Positions 1-5,685 of a stretch of DNA of 5,685 nt are shown piece by piece. Every line of letters starts with the position of its first letter. The first letter of the stretch is position 1. This DNA comes from an uncultured Campylobacterota bacterium (GTDB taxonomy: Bacteria; Campylobacterota; Campylobacteria; Campylobacterales; Arcobacteraceae): NCBI GenBank assembly GCA_903821805.1, contig CAIJNA010000188.1:1-5685 (forward strand), in the 5' to 3' direction. Position numbers and translations under genes: made by a program. The notes beneath the pieces are model-generated. The model searched no databases. It had not been told where the DNA came from and saw only the letters and a program-made list of their open reading frames with translations.

Positions 1-429
1 GATTTTCATGTTAAATCAACAACAGAAATTTTATCAAATCTAACGACTCATGGTTCATTTAATAAGGTCAAAGAAACATATAGATTAAATATGATTCTTT
101 CTAAAATTCTTTTAAAATCACACATGAATTGGATTGCTTATTCCTATTATAAAGACAAAAAGCTAATTTTAGGTGCTTATGGTCATATTGGTCAAAGTGA
201 ATTAAATATGCAAAAGTATGTTTTGCTAGAGAATCTCAGAAAAATAAATAGATATAGTGATATTGTAAGTGTTAATATTTTACGGGAAGAAATCGTTAAA
301 GATCAAAATATATCACATATTAAAAGCACAATCATGACAGAGAAAAGCTATGGAATTTTCGATAATAATATTACAAACAAAATGCAATTCGATATTGTAG
401 AGAGAATTAAAAAGAATATTAGAAAATAA
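1..429 (+). CDS. Small protein, DUF721/DciA-like (tentative), 5'-truncated by window
   Basis: The reading frame is open from the first base to a TAA at 427-429, giving 142 visible residues. The first in-frame ATG is at 91, but the 30 codons before it read as normal protein (a helix with TEILSNL), so the true start is probably a few codons upstream of the window. The layout is an N-terminal 'xEILSxL' helix, a short linker, then a segment like 'IAYSYYKDKKLIL' followed by 'HIGQSELNMQK' and a helix, ending in a basic tail. This resembles the short DUF721 (DciA-like) proteins of Campylobacterota, where an 'xEILSHL' start is followed by a Y-x-K strand and an 'HP..K.EF' segment. DciA proteins in other bacteria help load the replicative helicase. 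The match is from memory and weak in key positions, so the gene is sure but the family is tentative. There are no membrane helices or signal peptide in the visible part. Confidence 0.5.
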   Translation, partial: DFHVKSTTEILSNLTTHGSFNKVKETYRLNMILSKILLKSHMNWIAYSYYKDKKLILGAYGHIGQSELNMQKYVLLENLRKINRYSDIVSVNILREEIVKDQNISHIKSTIMTEKSYGIFDNNITNKMQFDIVERIKKNIRK

Positions 430-451
430 TTTTTTTCATTATGTATTAAGT

Positions 452-508
452 AAAGCGCTAAAAAACATTCATTAGCTGAATCATTCAAACAAAAGTTTAG
501 TGCTTTTT
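452..508 (+). terminator. Hairpin with T-run after the first gene, likely Rho-independent terminator
   Basis: Bases 452-462 (AAAGCGCTAAA) pair with 496-506 (TTTAGTGCTTT) over 11 positions with one G-U wobble, and the 3' arm runs into TTTTT at 504-508. The 33-base loop holds a small second hairpin, 467-471 with 477-481. The position, 23 bases after the stop codon of the upstream gene and before the yajQ promoter, fits a terminator. The long loop and AT-rich stem make it weaker than a classic one. Confidence 0.5.
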
Positions 509-516
509 GGTAGAAT
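504..516 (+). promoter_or_regulatory. Likely sigma-70 promoter of yajQ (-10 box TAGAAT)
   Basis: TAGAAT at 511-516 matches the -10 consensus TATAAT at five of six positions. It follows a T-run at 504-508, as in Campylobacter-type promoters, which rely on T-rich DNA rather than a -35 box. No -35 hexamer is visible 17 bases upstream. Transcription would begin near 522-524, leaving a leader of about 23 bases with the AAGGA ribosome site at 534-538. Confidence 0.45.
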
Positions 517-545
517 AATGAAATCAAAACAAAAAGGATTATTTT

Positions 546-1049
546 ATGGCAAAAGTTAAAGAACACAGCTTTGACATTTCAGCAAAGCTTGACATGTCAG
601 AAATGAAAAATGCACTTATTCAGTCACAAAAAGAGATCGATACAAGATATGACTTTAAAGGTATCACAAAAGATTACGATTTAAACATTGCATCAAAAGT
701 GCTAACATTGCTTTCTGTGAGCGATAGTAAAATAGACGCAATGAAAGATATATTAATTTCAAAAATGAACAAAAGAGGAGTTAATATCAATTCTCTCGAG
801 GAAGTTAAAAGTGAAGACGCAAGCGGAGGAAATAGAAAATTTACGTACAAAATAGTTGATACAATTGAGTCTGATGAAGCGAAAACGATTCAAAAAGAAA
901 TAAAATCACTAAATTTAAAAGTAACTGCCGTTAATCAAGGCGATGAGATAAGAGTTAGTAGTAAAAATCTTGATGATTTGCAAAAAGTTATTGCTCACCT
1001 AAAAAGCTTAGAATTAAAAGCACCATTAGTTTTTGATAATTTTAGATAA
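546..1049 (+). CDS. yajQ: YajQ family nucleotide-binding protein (UPF0234)
   Basis: This 167-residue protein is close to the usual length of about 163 for YajQ. Recognisable parts are the N-terminal 'HSFDISAKLDMSEMKNA' strand and helix (7-23), the signature 'KEIDTRYDFKG' (29-39), 'KVTAVNQGDEIRVSSKNLDDLQ' (from 125) and the family's C-terminal ending '..FDNFR'. YajQ proteins are cytosolic, with two ferredoxin-like domains. They bind nucleotides or RNA, and a Xanthomonas member was shown to bind cyclic di-GMP; whether this one does cannot be told from sequence. The ATG at 546 is preceded by AAGGA (534-538) at a spacing of 7. A hairpin and a -10 box lie just upstream, so it probably opens a transcript. 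hemL follows after 66 bases with no terminator between them, so the two may be co-transcribed. Confidence 0.93.
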   Translation: MAKVKEHSFDISAKLDMSEMKNALIQSQKEIDTRYDFKGITKDYDLNIASKVLTLLSVSDSKIDAMKDILISKMNKRGVNINSLEEVKSEDASGGNRKFTYKIVDTIESDEAKTIQKEIKSLNLKVTAVNQGDEIRVSSKNLDDLQKVIAHLKSLELKAPLVFDNFR

Positions 1050-1115
1050 TTAAATAAAATAAACCAATAATAACCATTATCAGCAGAAATCATAGAATAA
1101 ATAAGGACAGAATAG

Positions 1116-2408
1116 ATGTTTAAAAAAAGTATAAAAGCGTACGAAGAAGCAAAAGTTGTAATTCCAGGTGGAGTTGACAGTCCAGTTAGGGCATTTGGTG
1201 GTGTGATTGGAACGCCTCCATTTATAACGAAAGGAAAAGGAAGTTATCTTTACGATGTTGATGGAAATAAATATCTAGATTTTGTTCAAAGCTGGGGACC
1301 ATTAATATTTGGTCACTGCAATAAAGATATTGAGAAAGAAGTTATTAAAACAGTAAAACTTGGTCTTAGTTTTGGTGCGCCAACTGAGCTTGAAACGGAA
1401 CTCGCAAATGAAATAGTTGAAATGTTCCCACATGTTGATAAAGTAAGATTTGTAAGTAGTGGAACTGAAGCAGTTATGAGTGCTATTAGGTTGGCAAGAG
1501 GAGTAACTGGAAAAAATGATATTATTAAATTTGAAGGTTGCTATCATGGCCATAGTGATAGCTTATTGGTAAGTGCCGGAAGCGGAATGGCTACTTTTGG
1601 GGCACCAAGTAGTCCTGGTGTGCCAAGTGATCTTACAAAACATACTTTACTTTGTGAATATAATAATATTGAACAATTGGAGAAATGTTTTACAGAATCA
1701 AATGATATTGCATGTTTAATTATTGAACCAATTGCTGGAAACATGGGACTTGTACCAGCAAAAATCGAATTTTTACAAGCTTGTAGAGTATTATGTGATA
1801 AATATGGAGCATTGCTGATTTTTGATGAGGTTATGAGTGGATTCAGGGCTTCAATGCATGGTTCTTTCGGAATTAACAATATTAGAGCTGATATTATTAC
1901 TTTCGGAAAAGTTATAGGTGCAGGAATGCCAGTAGGCGCTTTTGCCGCAAATAATTTTATTATGGGACATCTAAGTCCTCTTGGAAAAGTTTATCAAGCT
2001 GGAACATTAAGTGGAAATCCAGTTGCAATGGCTGCAGGATTAGTGAGTCTTAAGAAAATAAAAAAAACAAAAGATCTATATGTAAAATTAAATGAAAAAG
2101 CAAAAGCATTAGTTAGTGGTTTGCAAAAAGTTGCTTTAAAAAATAATATTCCTCTGCAGGTTGACACTAGGGGAAGTATGTTTGGGTTCTTTTTTTGCGA
2201 AGTTGCTCCAACTAATTTTAAAGAAGTTGGACTTTGTGATTTTGCTAGATTTGCAACTTTCCATCATGAAATGTTGAAAAAAGGTTTTTATTTTGCCTGT
2301 AGCCAGTATGAGGCTGGATTTATTTGTTCAACAATCACAAACAAAGAAATTAAAGCAACTATTAAAGCAGCAGATGAAGTTTTTAAGGCTATGAATAATG
2401 GAAAATAA
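1116..2408 (+). CDS. hemL: Glutamate-1-semialdehyde 2,1-aminomutase
   Basis: HemL converts glutamate-1-semialdehyde to 5-aminolevulinate in the C5 route to haem, in the cytosol with pyridoxal phosphate. The 430-residue length is typical. Visible marks are 'VIPGGVDSPVRAFGG' near the start (15-29), 'SSGTEA' (114-119) for cofactor phosphate binding, 'CYHGH' (142-146), 'FDEVMSGFR' with the cofactor-ring Asp at 237, the Schiff-base Lys at 265 in 'FGKVIGAGMPVGAF', and 'QAGTLSGNPVAMAAG' (294-308). Lys265 has the same number as in well-studied HemL proteins. The ATG is preceded by AAGGA (1103-1107) at a spacing of 8. The usual GGR after 'PVGAF' is AAN here (277-279), and the usual 'AHT' near the C-terminus reads 'TIT' (406-408); neither touches the core catalytic residues. 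The last 11 bases overlap the next gene. Confidence 0.97.
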   Translation: MFKKSIKAYEEAKVVIPGGVDSPVRAFGGVIGTPPFITKGKGSYLYDVDGNKYLDFVQSWGPLIFGHCNKDIEKEVIKTVKLGLSFGAPTELETELANEIVEMFPHVDKVRFVSSGTEAVMSAIRLARGVTGKNDIIKFEGCYHGHSDSLLVSAGSGMATFGAPSSPGVPSDLTKHTLLCEYNNIEQLEKCFTESNDIACLIIEPIAGNMGLVPAKIEFLQACRVLCDKYGALLIFDEVMSGFRASMHGSFGINNIRADIITFGKVIGAGMPVGAFAANNFIMGHLSPLGKVYQAGTLSGNPVAMAAGLVSLKKIKKTKDLYVKLNEKAKALVSGLQKVALKNNIPLQVDTRGSMFGFFFCEVAPTNFKEVGLCDFARFATFHHEMLKKGFYFACSQYEAGFICSTITNKEIKATIKAADEVFKAMNNGK

Positions 2409-2742
2409 CAACAATAAAATTAGTCAAAACAATTTAGCTGAAGAGGCCAAACATGAAGCGCAACCAAGACACAAAGATAAAATTGAAGCCTTAGATAATC
2501 TTTCTTTAGGAATTTCTATAGTTGTAGCTTTAGCTCTTGGTGTAGGACTAGGTATTCTTTTAAAGAATTGGACAGGATATACTTGGACGCTATGGCTTGG
2601 AGTTTTATATGGAATTTCAGCTGCTGTTTTAAATGTATATAAAGCTTACAAAAAAGCCAAAGCATCTTTAGATGAGCTCGCAGATGATCCTAAATATAAA
2701 TACCAAAGAGAACATGGAATTAATAAAACTGATGAGAATTAG
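2398..2742 (+). CDS. AtpZ/AtpI family membrane protein (F1Fo ATP synthase accessory)
   Basis: This is a 114-residue protein with a charged, Asn-rich cytosolic N-terminus (1-34), a Gly-rich first membrane helix (about 36-55, with 'GVGLGILL'), a short turn 'KNWTGYT', a second helix (about 63-81, 'WLGVLYGISAAVLNVY'), then a basic 'KAYKKAKA' stretch and a charged tail. Two glycine-rich helices with G-x3-G patterns and 'N-x-Y-K' at the end of helix 2 are the pattern of the AtpZ (ATPase_gene1) family. AtpZ/AtpI proteins help assemble the c-ring of F1Fo ATP synthase and have been linked to Mg2+ supply; no atp structural genes are in this window. The start ATG lies inside the end of hemL (11-base overlap), with AAGG at 2385-2388 and a spacing of 9, so translation is probably coupled. 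The family call is good; the exact role is inferred. Confidence 0.8.
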   Translation: MENNNNKISQNNLAEEAKHEAQPRHKDKIEALDNLSLGISIVVALALGVGLGILLKNWTGYTWTLWLGVLYGISAAVLNVYKAYKKAKASLDELADDPKYKYQREHGINKTDEN

Positions 2743-3250
2743 TGATATTTTAAAAATATTCGTTTCTATTAACATTATTGCTTCTTTATTTACTTTTATT
2801 GTTTTTGGTTTTGAGATTTTTTTAAATATCCAATTTGCTTTTATAAGTTCATTTTTTATTATTGTTGGTTCATTTATTGGATATAAAAATAATATTCTAA
2901 AACAAAGTGAAGTATTTAGTAATGCTTCTGATAGAGACATTATTGATGATATTGATGATAAGTTTGATCTTTATGGTGAAATTAATGAACATGAATTAAG
3001 TGATGAGGATATTAAACAAATTATCCAAGAAGAAAAAGATAAAATAAAAATCAAAGATTCTTTTGTAAATACTATAAAAAGCTTCCGCGCGACAACATCT
3101 ATTTATAGAATTTCTGGATATTTAGTTTTAATAATTGGCTTTTTTTATCTTAATAATCACAATTTATTAAATGCAATAGCATATTTATTAGGTTTTTTAA
3201 TAGTCCCATTAATGGCTTTAATTGTGAATTTAAAATATATTAAAAGTTAG
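2732..3250 (+). CDS. Unrecognised four-helix membrane protein with acidic central loop
   Basis: From the ATG at 2732 the protein has 172 residues. It shows two hydrophobic segments at the start (about 8-27 and 33-51), a long hydrophilic middle, and two more at the end (about 126-140 and 146-167), so a hairpin-loop-hairpin topology. In the loop, 16 of residues 67-103 are Asp or Glu, including 'DIIDDIDDKFDLYGE'. Both termini and the loop are predicted cytosolic. I do not recognise the family. The position after the AtpZ-like gene makes a role near ATP synthase possible, but nothing in the sequence proves it. The start is uncertain: 2732 gives an 11-base overlap with the previous gene, like the hemL junction; ATG 2714 (178 residues) has AGAG only 3 bases before it; ATG 2672 would overlap by 71 bases and is unlikely. 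Confidence 0.75.
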   Translation: MRISDILKIFVSINIIASLFTFIVFGFEIFLNIQFAFISSFFIIVGSFIGYKNNILKQSEVFSNASDRDIIDDIDDKFDLYGEINEHELSDEDIKQIIQEEKDKIKIKDSFVNTIKSFRATTSIYRISGYLVLIIGFFYLNNHNLLNAIAYLLGFLIVPLMALIVNLKYIKS

Positions 3251-3257
3251 TTATAAT
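3229..3257 (+). promoter_or_regulatory. Likely sigma-70 promoter of lepA
   Basis: TATAAT at 3252-3257 is a perfect -10 box and starts two bases after the stop codon of the upstream membrane protein gene. TTTAAA at 3229-3234, 17 bases upstream, matches four of six bases of TTGACA. Transcription would start near 3264, giving a leader of about 38 bases. AT-rich DNA produces such hexamers by chance, but the position at a gene boundary supports it. Confidence 0.5.
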
Positions 3258-3287
3258 CGCCTAAATATATAACTTAATGATTACAAA

Positions 3288-3304
3288 AAGGAAAAAATAA
3301 ATTG
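3288..3304 (+). promoter_or_regulatory. Ribosome binding site that fixes the TTG start of lepA
   Basis: AAGGA at 3288-3292 lies 9 bases before the TTG at 3302-3304. In this frame there is a stop (TGA 3278-3280) upstream with no ATG between, and the first in-frame ATG inside the gene is codon 37, beyond the P-loop. The TTG is therefore the only start that gives a complete GTPase. Confidence 0.85.
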
Positions 3305-5098
3305 CAAGAAAATATTAGAAATTTCAGCATCATTGCACACATCGACCATGGAAAATCAACTTTAGCAGATAGAATAATTCAAGAATGTGGTTCTGTGACA
3401 GCAAGAGAGATGACAGCTCAAATGATGGACACAATGGATATTGAAAAAGAAAGAGGAATTACTATCAAGGCTCAATCTGTTCGACTTGATTATGTCAAGG
3501 ACGGACAAAATTATGTTTTAAATCTTATTGATACTCCAGGACATGTTGACTTTTCTTATGAAGTCAGTAGAAGTTTGGCTTCAAGTGAAGGTGCTTTGTT
3601 GATTATAGATAGTACGCAAGGTGTTGAAGCTCAAACGATTGCTAATGTTTATATTGCTATGGAAAATGATTTAACTCTTTTGCCAGTTGTAAATAAAATC
3701 GATCTTCCATCTGCTGATCCAATGAGAGTGCTTGAAGAGGTTGAAGATGCAATTGGAATAGATTGTACTGAACACAATCTTATCAGCGCTAAAACTGGTG
3801 TGGGAGTTAAAGATCTTATAGATGCTATTGTTGATAGAATTCCTGCTCCAAAAGGCAATGAAGATGCACCAACTAAAGCTCTTGTATATGATAGTTGGTT
3901 TGATAATTATTTAGGTGCTTTGGCCCTAGTAAGGGTTTATGACGGAAGCATTAAAAAGGGACAAAGTATTAAATTGATGAATACTGGTGTTTCTCATCAA
4001 GTTCTTGATCTTATGTATCCTCATCCACTTCACAGAAAGAAAACAGTTGAAATTAAAACTGGTGAAATAGGAATAGTCGTTCTTGGCTTAAAAACAACAG
4101 AAGGGATAGCTGTTGGTGATACAATGACAGACTTGAAAAATCCAACAGAGATAGCAATTGACGGATTTGCTCCAGCAAAACCTTTTGTATTCGCAGGTAT
4201 CTATCCTATAGAAACTGATAAATTTGAAGATCTGAGAGAAGCTCTTAATAAACTTAAGATGAATGACAGTTCTATTTCATTTGAACCAGAAAGTTCTGTT
4301 GCGCTAGGAAGTGGATTTAGAACTGGATTTTTAGGAATGCTTCATATGGAAGTCATTAAAGAACGGTTAGAGCGTGAATTTGATCTTGATTTGATCGCAA
4401 CTGCTCCTACTGTTATTTATGAAGTATTACAAACAAATGGTGAAACAATTATGATACAAAATCCATATGATTTGCCACCACCAAATAAAATAACAACAAT
4501 AAATGAACCATATGTAAAGGCAACAATTCTAACGCCAGATGAATATCTTGGTAATGTTATAAAATTATTAAATGACAAAAGAGGAATCCAACTTAAACTG
4601 GACTATATAAATCCTACGAGAGTCAAACTTGAGTATGATATTCCAATGAATGAAATTGTTATGGATTTTTATGATAAATTAAAGTCAACAACAAAAGGCT
4701 ATGCTAGCTTCGATTATGACATTATTGGTTTTCGTCCAGGAAATCTAAAGAAGCTTGATGTTTTAGTTGCTGGAGAACCTGTTGATGCATTAAGTATTAT
4801 TGTTCCAGAAGAAAAAGCACTTTCTCGTGGAAGAATTTTTGTTAAGCAATTAAAAGAATTAATTCCAAGACAATTGTTTGAGGTCGCAATTCAAGCAAGT
4901 ATTGGAAGTACAGTTATAGCAAGAGAAACAGTAAAATCTATGGGAAAAAATGTTACTGCTAAATGCTATGGTGGAGATATTACAAGAAAACGAAAGCTTC
5001 TGGAAAAACAAAAAGAAGGTAAAAAAAGGATGAAATCAATAGGAAGAGTTAATGTGCCACAAGAAGCATTTATGGCTGTTCTTAAACTTGATGCATAA
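3302..5098 (+). CDS. lepA: Elongation factor 4 (LepA), translational GTPase
   Basis: LepA (EF4) binds the ribosome, hydrolyses GTP and acts in back-translocation or in 30S biogenesis and initiation. The 598-residue length equals the family norm. The GTPase domain shows G1 'AHIDHGKST' (12-20), the switch region 'MDIEKERGITIKAQS' (45-59), G3 'DTPGH' (77-81), G4 'NKID' (131-134) and G5 'SAKTG' (162-166). Beta-barrel and alpha/beta domains like those of EF-G follow, and the C-terminus is the LepA-specific basic domain with 'GDITRKRKLLEKQKEGKKRMK' (from 558) and 'VPQEAFMAVLK'. All key residues are present. The gene starts with TTG, which may lower expression. It has a probable promoter of its own and is followed after 9 bases by the next gene, so the two are likely co-transcribed. 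Confidence 0.98.
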   Translation: MQENIRNFSIIAHIDHGKSTLADRIIQECGSVTAREMTAQMMDTMDIEKERGITIKAQSVRLDYVKDGQNYVLNLIDTPGHVDFSYEVSRSLASSEGALLIIDSTQGVEAQTIANVYIAMENDLTLLPVVNKIDLPSADPMRVLEEVEDAIGIDCTEHNLISAKTGVGVKDLIDAIVDRIPAPKGNEDAPTKALVYDSWFDNYLGALALVRVYDGSIKKGQSIKLMNTGVSHQVLDLMYPHPLHRKKTVEIKTGEIGIVVLGLKTTEGIAVGDTMTDLKNPTEIAIDGFAPAKPFVFAGIYPIETDKFEDLREALNKLKMNDSSISFEPESSVALGSGFRTGFLGMLHMEVIKERLEREFDLDLIATAPTVIYEVLQTNGETIMIQNPYDLPPPNKITTINEPYVKATILTPDEYLGNVIKLLNDKRGIQLKLDYINPTRVKLEYDIPMNEIVMDFYDKLKSTTKGYASFDYDIIGFRPGNLKKLDVLVAGEPVDALSIIVPEEKALSRGRIFVKQLKELIPRQLFEVAIQASIGSTVIARETVKSMGKNVTAKCYGGDITRKRKLLEKQKEGKKRMKSIGRVNVPQEAFMAVLKLDA

Positions 5099-5105
5099 GG
5101 TAAGG
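5096..5105 (+). promoter_or_regulatory. Tandem Shine-Dalgarno overlapping the lepA stop codon
   Basis: TAAGG occurs twice in direct repeat (5096-5100 and 5101-5105) just before the ATG at 5108. The first copy includes the lepA stop TAA and has a good spacing of 7 bases; the second is only 2 bases from the ATG, too close to work well. This ties re-initiation of the downstream gene to termination on lepA. Confidence 0.6.
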
Positions 5106-5107
5106 TC

Positions 5108-5685
5108 ATGAGCAAAACGCATTTACAAGATTTTATAGGTTTCGGAGTAGCTGGTAATTTTGCCAATCATCTTGTTCAAGCAGGAGAAGCTAGTGACTTT
5201 GTAAATATCACAACAATTGAGGAAAATGCTCCAAAAGGAATGTTTCCATTTTATTTACCAAGTAGTGAGACATTTTTAGGAACTTATCCTCTGTCAAATA
5301 GTGAAATTATTTATCCTAAAGATATTGCAGAAGGTAATTTGCAAATGGAACCAGAAGTAGCTCTCATTTGCGAGGTTATTTATCAAGATAATAAAATTAT
5401 AGATTTAATACCAAATTTTTTTACAGCTTATAATGATTGCAGTATTAGAAAACCAAATGCTAAAAAAATAAGTGAAAAGAAAAATTGGGGCGAAAGTACT
5501 AAAGGTATATCTTCACAGATAATTCCTATAGATAAATTTGAAATTGGTGGTCTTATGGATAATTACTATATTGCATCTTTTCTAAAAAGAAACAACGAAT
5601 TCCATACTTACGGAGAAAATAGCGCAGTTTTAACATACAATTATTTTTATGGTAAGTTGAAAAATTGGATGATAGACAAATTAAA
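5108..5685 (+). CDS. Divergent FAH-fold (fumarylacetoacetate hydrolase-like) protein, 3'-truncated by window
   Basis: The frame is open from ATG 5108 to the window end (192 full codons), so the C-terminus is missing. I believe it belongs to a group annotated as DUF5718 in Campylobacterota, but cannot confirm this. The protein carries the FAH layout in order: 'FGVAGNFANH' (12-21), like the family's 'VGxNYadH'; a 'PFYLPSS' strand (47-53); a metal-site pair E81-P-E83 in 'MEPEVALICEV'; 'AYNDCSIR' (107-114) with D110 as third metal ligand and R114 four residues on; and W127 to K132-G133 ('WGESTKG'), like the substrate-site Lys. FAH enzymes are cytosolic, Mg2+-dependent hydrolases, isomerases or decarboxylases of acylpyruvates. 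The Glu that normally follows the His by three residues is Gln24 here. No substrate can be named. It follows lepA after 9 bases and is probably co-transcribed. Confidence 0.72.
   Translation, partial: MSKTHLQDFIGFGVAGNFANHLVQAGEASDFVNITTIEENAPKGMFPFYLPSSETFLGTYPLSNSEIIYPKDIAEGNLQMEPEVALICEVIYQDNKIIDLIPNFFTAYNDCSIRKPNAKKISEKKNWGESTKGISSQIIPIDKFEIGGLMDNYYIASFLKRNNEFHTYGENSAVLTYNYFYGKLKNWMIDKL

Noticed and set aside
91..429. ATG 91 as the true start of the first gene
   Set aside because: The frame stays open and protein-like from base 1, including a 'TEILSNL' helix typical of the suspected family, so the start is most likely outside the window.
348..566. Minus-strand open frame of 72 codons with hydrophobic stretches
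   Set aside because: It lies across the end of the first gene, the hairpin gap and the start of yajQ. The hydrophobic look comes from AT-rich antisense sequence, and I see no promoter or family match.
1093..1098. TAGAAT as a -10 box for a hemL promoter
   Set aside because: Transcription would start at about 1105, inside the Shine-Dalgarno at 1103-1107, leaving no usable ribosome site.
1302..1879. Two minus-strand open frames inside hemL
   Set aside because: They are antisense to a full, well-conserved enzyme gene and have no recognisable protein features.
2672..2731. Upstream ATG (2672) as the start of the four-helix protein
   Set aside because: It would overlap the AtpZ-like gene by 71 bases and add a polar, non-helical tail; 2732 or 2714 fit the gene junction better.
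2798..2834. Acidic loop of the four-helix protein as an EF-hand-type calcium site
   Set aside because: Acidic residues are dense, but the required D-x-D-x-D-G...E spacing of an EF-hand loop (residues 67-103) is not present; these bases and the loop further along (2930-3040) show no such motif.
2668..2940. Minus-strand open frame across the AtpZ-like/membrane protein junction
   Set aside because: Antisense to two overlapping + strand genes; its hydrophobic character mirrors the AT-rich coding of membrane helices.
3082..3094. Short GC-rich patch in the four-helix protein gene as a sign of insertion
   Set aside because: It is only about a dozen bases, in frame, and the coding sequence continues normally on both sides.
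3249..3274. 7-bp inverted repeat (3249-3255 with 3268-3274) around the lepA -10 box, as a possible operator
   Set aside because: It is made almost only of A and T, is short, and is expected by chance in such DNA; no other support.

Overview
The window is an AT-rich stretch (about one third G+C by eye, not computed) of bacterial chromosome with every gene on the + strand and very short gaps. Protein style (Lys/Asn/Ile-rich), T-rich promoters with a clear -10 box but weak -35, AAGGA ribosome sites and the gene set (YajQ, HemL, an AtpZ-type protein, LepA) suggest a member of the Campylobacterota (epsilonproteobacteria), perhaps Arcobacter-like. The phylum is an inference; the genus is a guess.

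Layout. 1-429: the 3' part of a small gene whose start lies outside the window; it looks like a divergent DUF721/DciA-like protein. 430-545: a gap holding a hairpin with a T-run (likely terminator) directly followed by a -10 box (likely promoter). 546-1049: yajQ. 1050-1115: a short AT-rich gap without a terminator. 1116-2408: hemL. 2398-2742: a two-helix AtpZ/AtpI-family protein whose start overlaps the end of hemL. 2732-3250: an unrecognised four-helix membrane protein with a very acidic middle, whose start overlaps the end of the AtpZ-like gene. 3251-3301: a 51-base gap with a good -10 box and a Shine-Dalgarno. 3302-5098: lepA, starting with TTG. 5108-5685: the start of a gene cut by the window end, whose protein carries the motif layout of the fumarylacetoacetate hydrolase (FAH) fold.

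How they work together. hemL supplies 5-aminolevulinate for haem. The overlapping AtpZ-like and four-helix genes look translationally coupled to it and may serve F1Fo ATP synthase assembly, so this block would link haem for respiration with ATP synthase. lepA and the FAH-like gene form a second block, probably with its own promoter. Most of the window is ordinary conserved chromosome. I found no mobile element, CRISPR array, tRNA or rRNA. The parts least explained by known annotation are the four-helix acidic protein and the divergent FAH-like protein.
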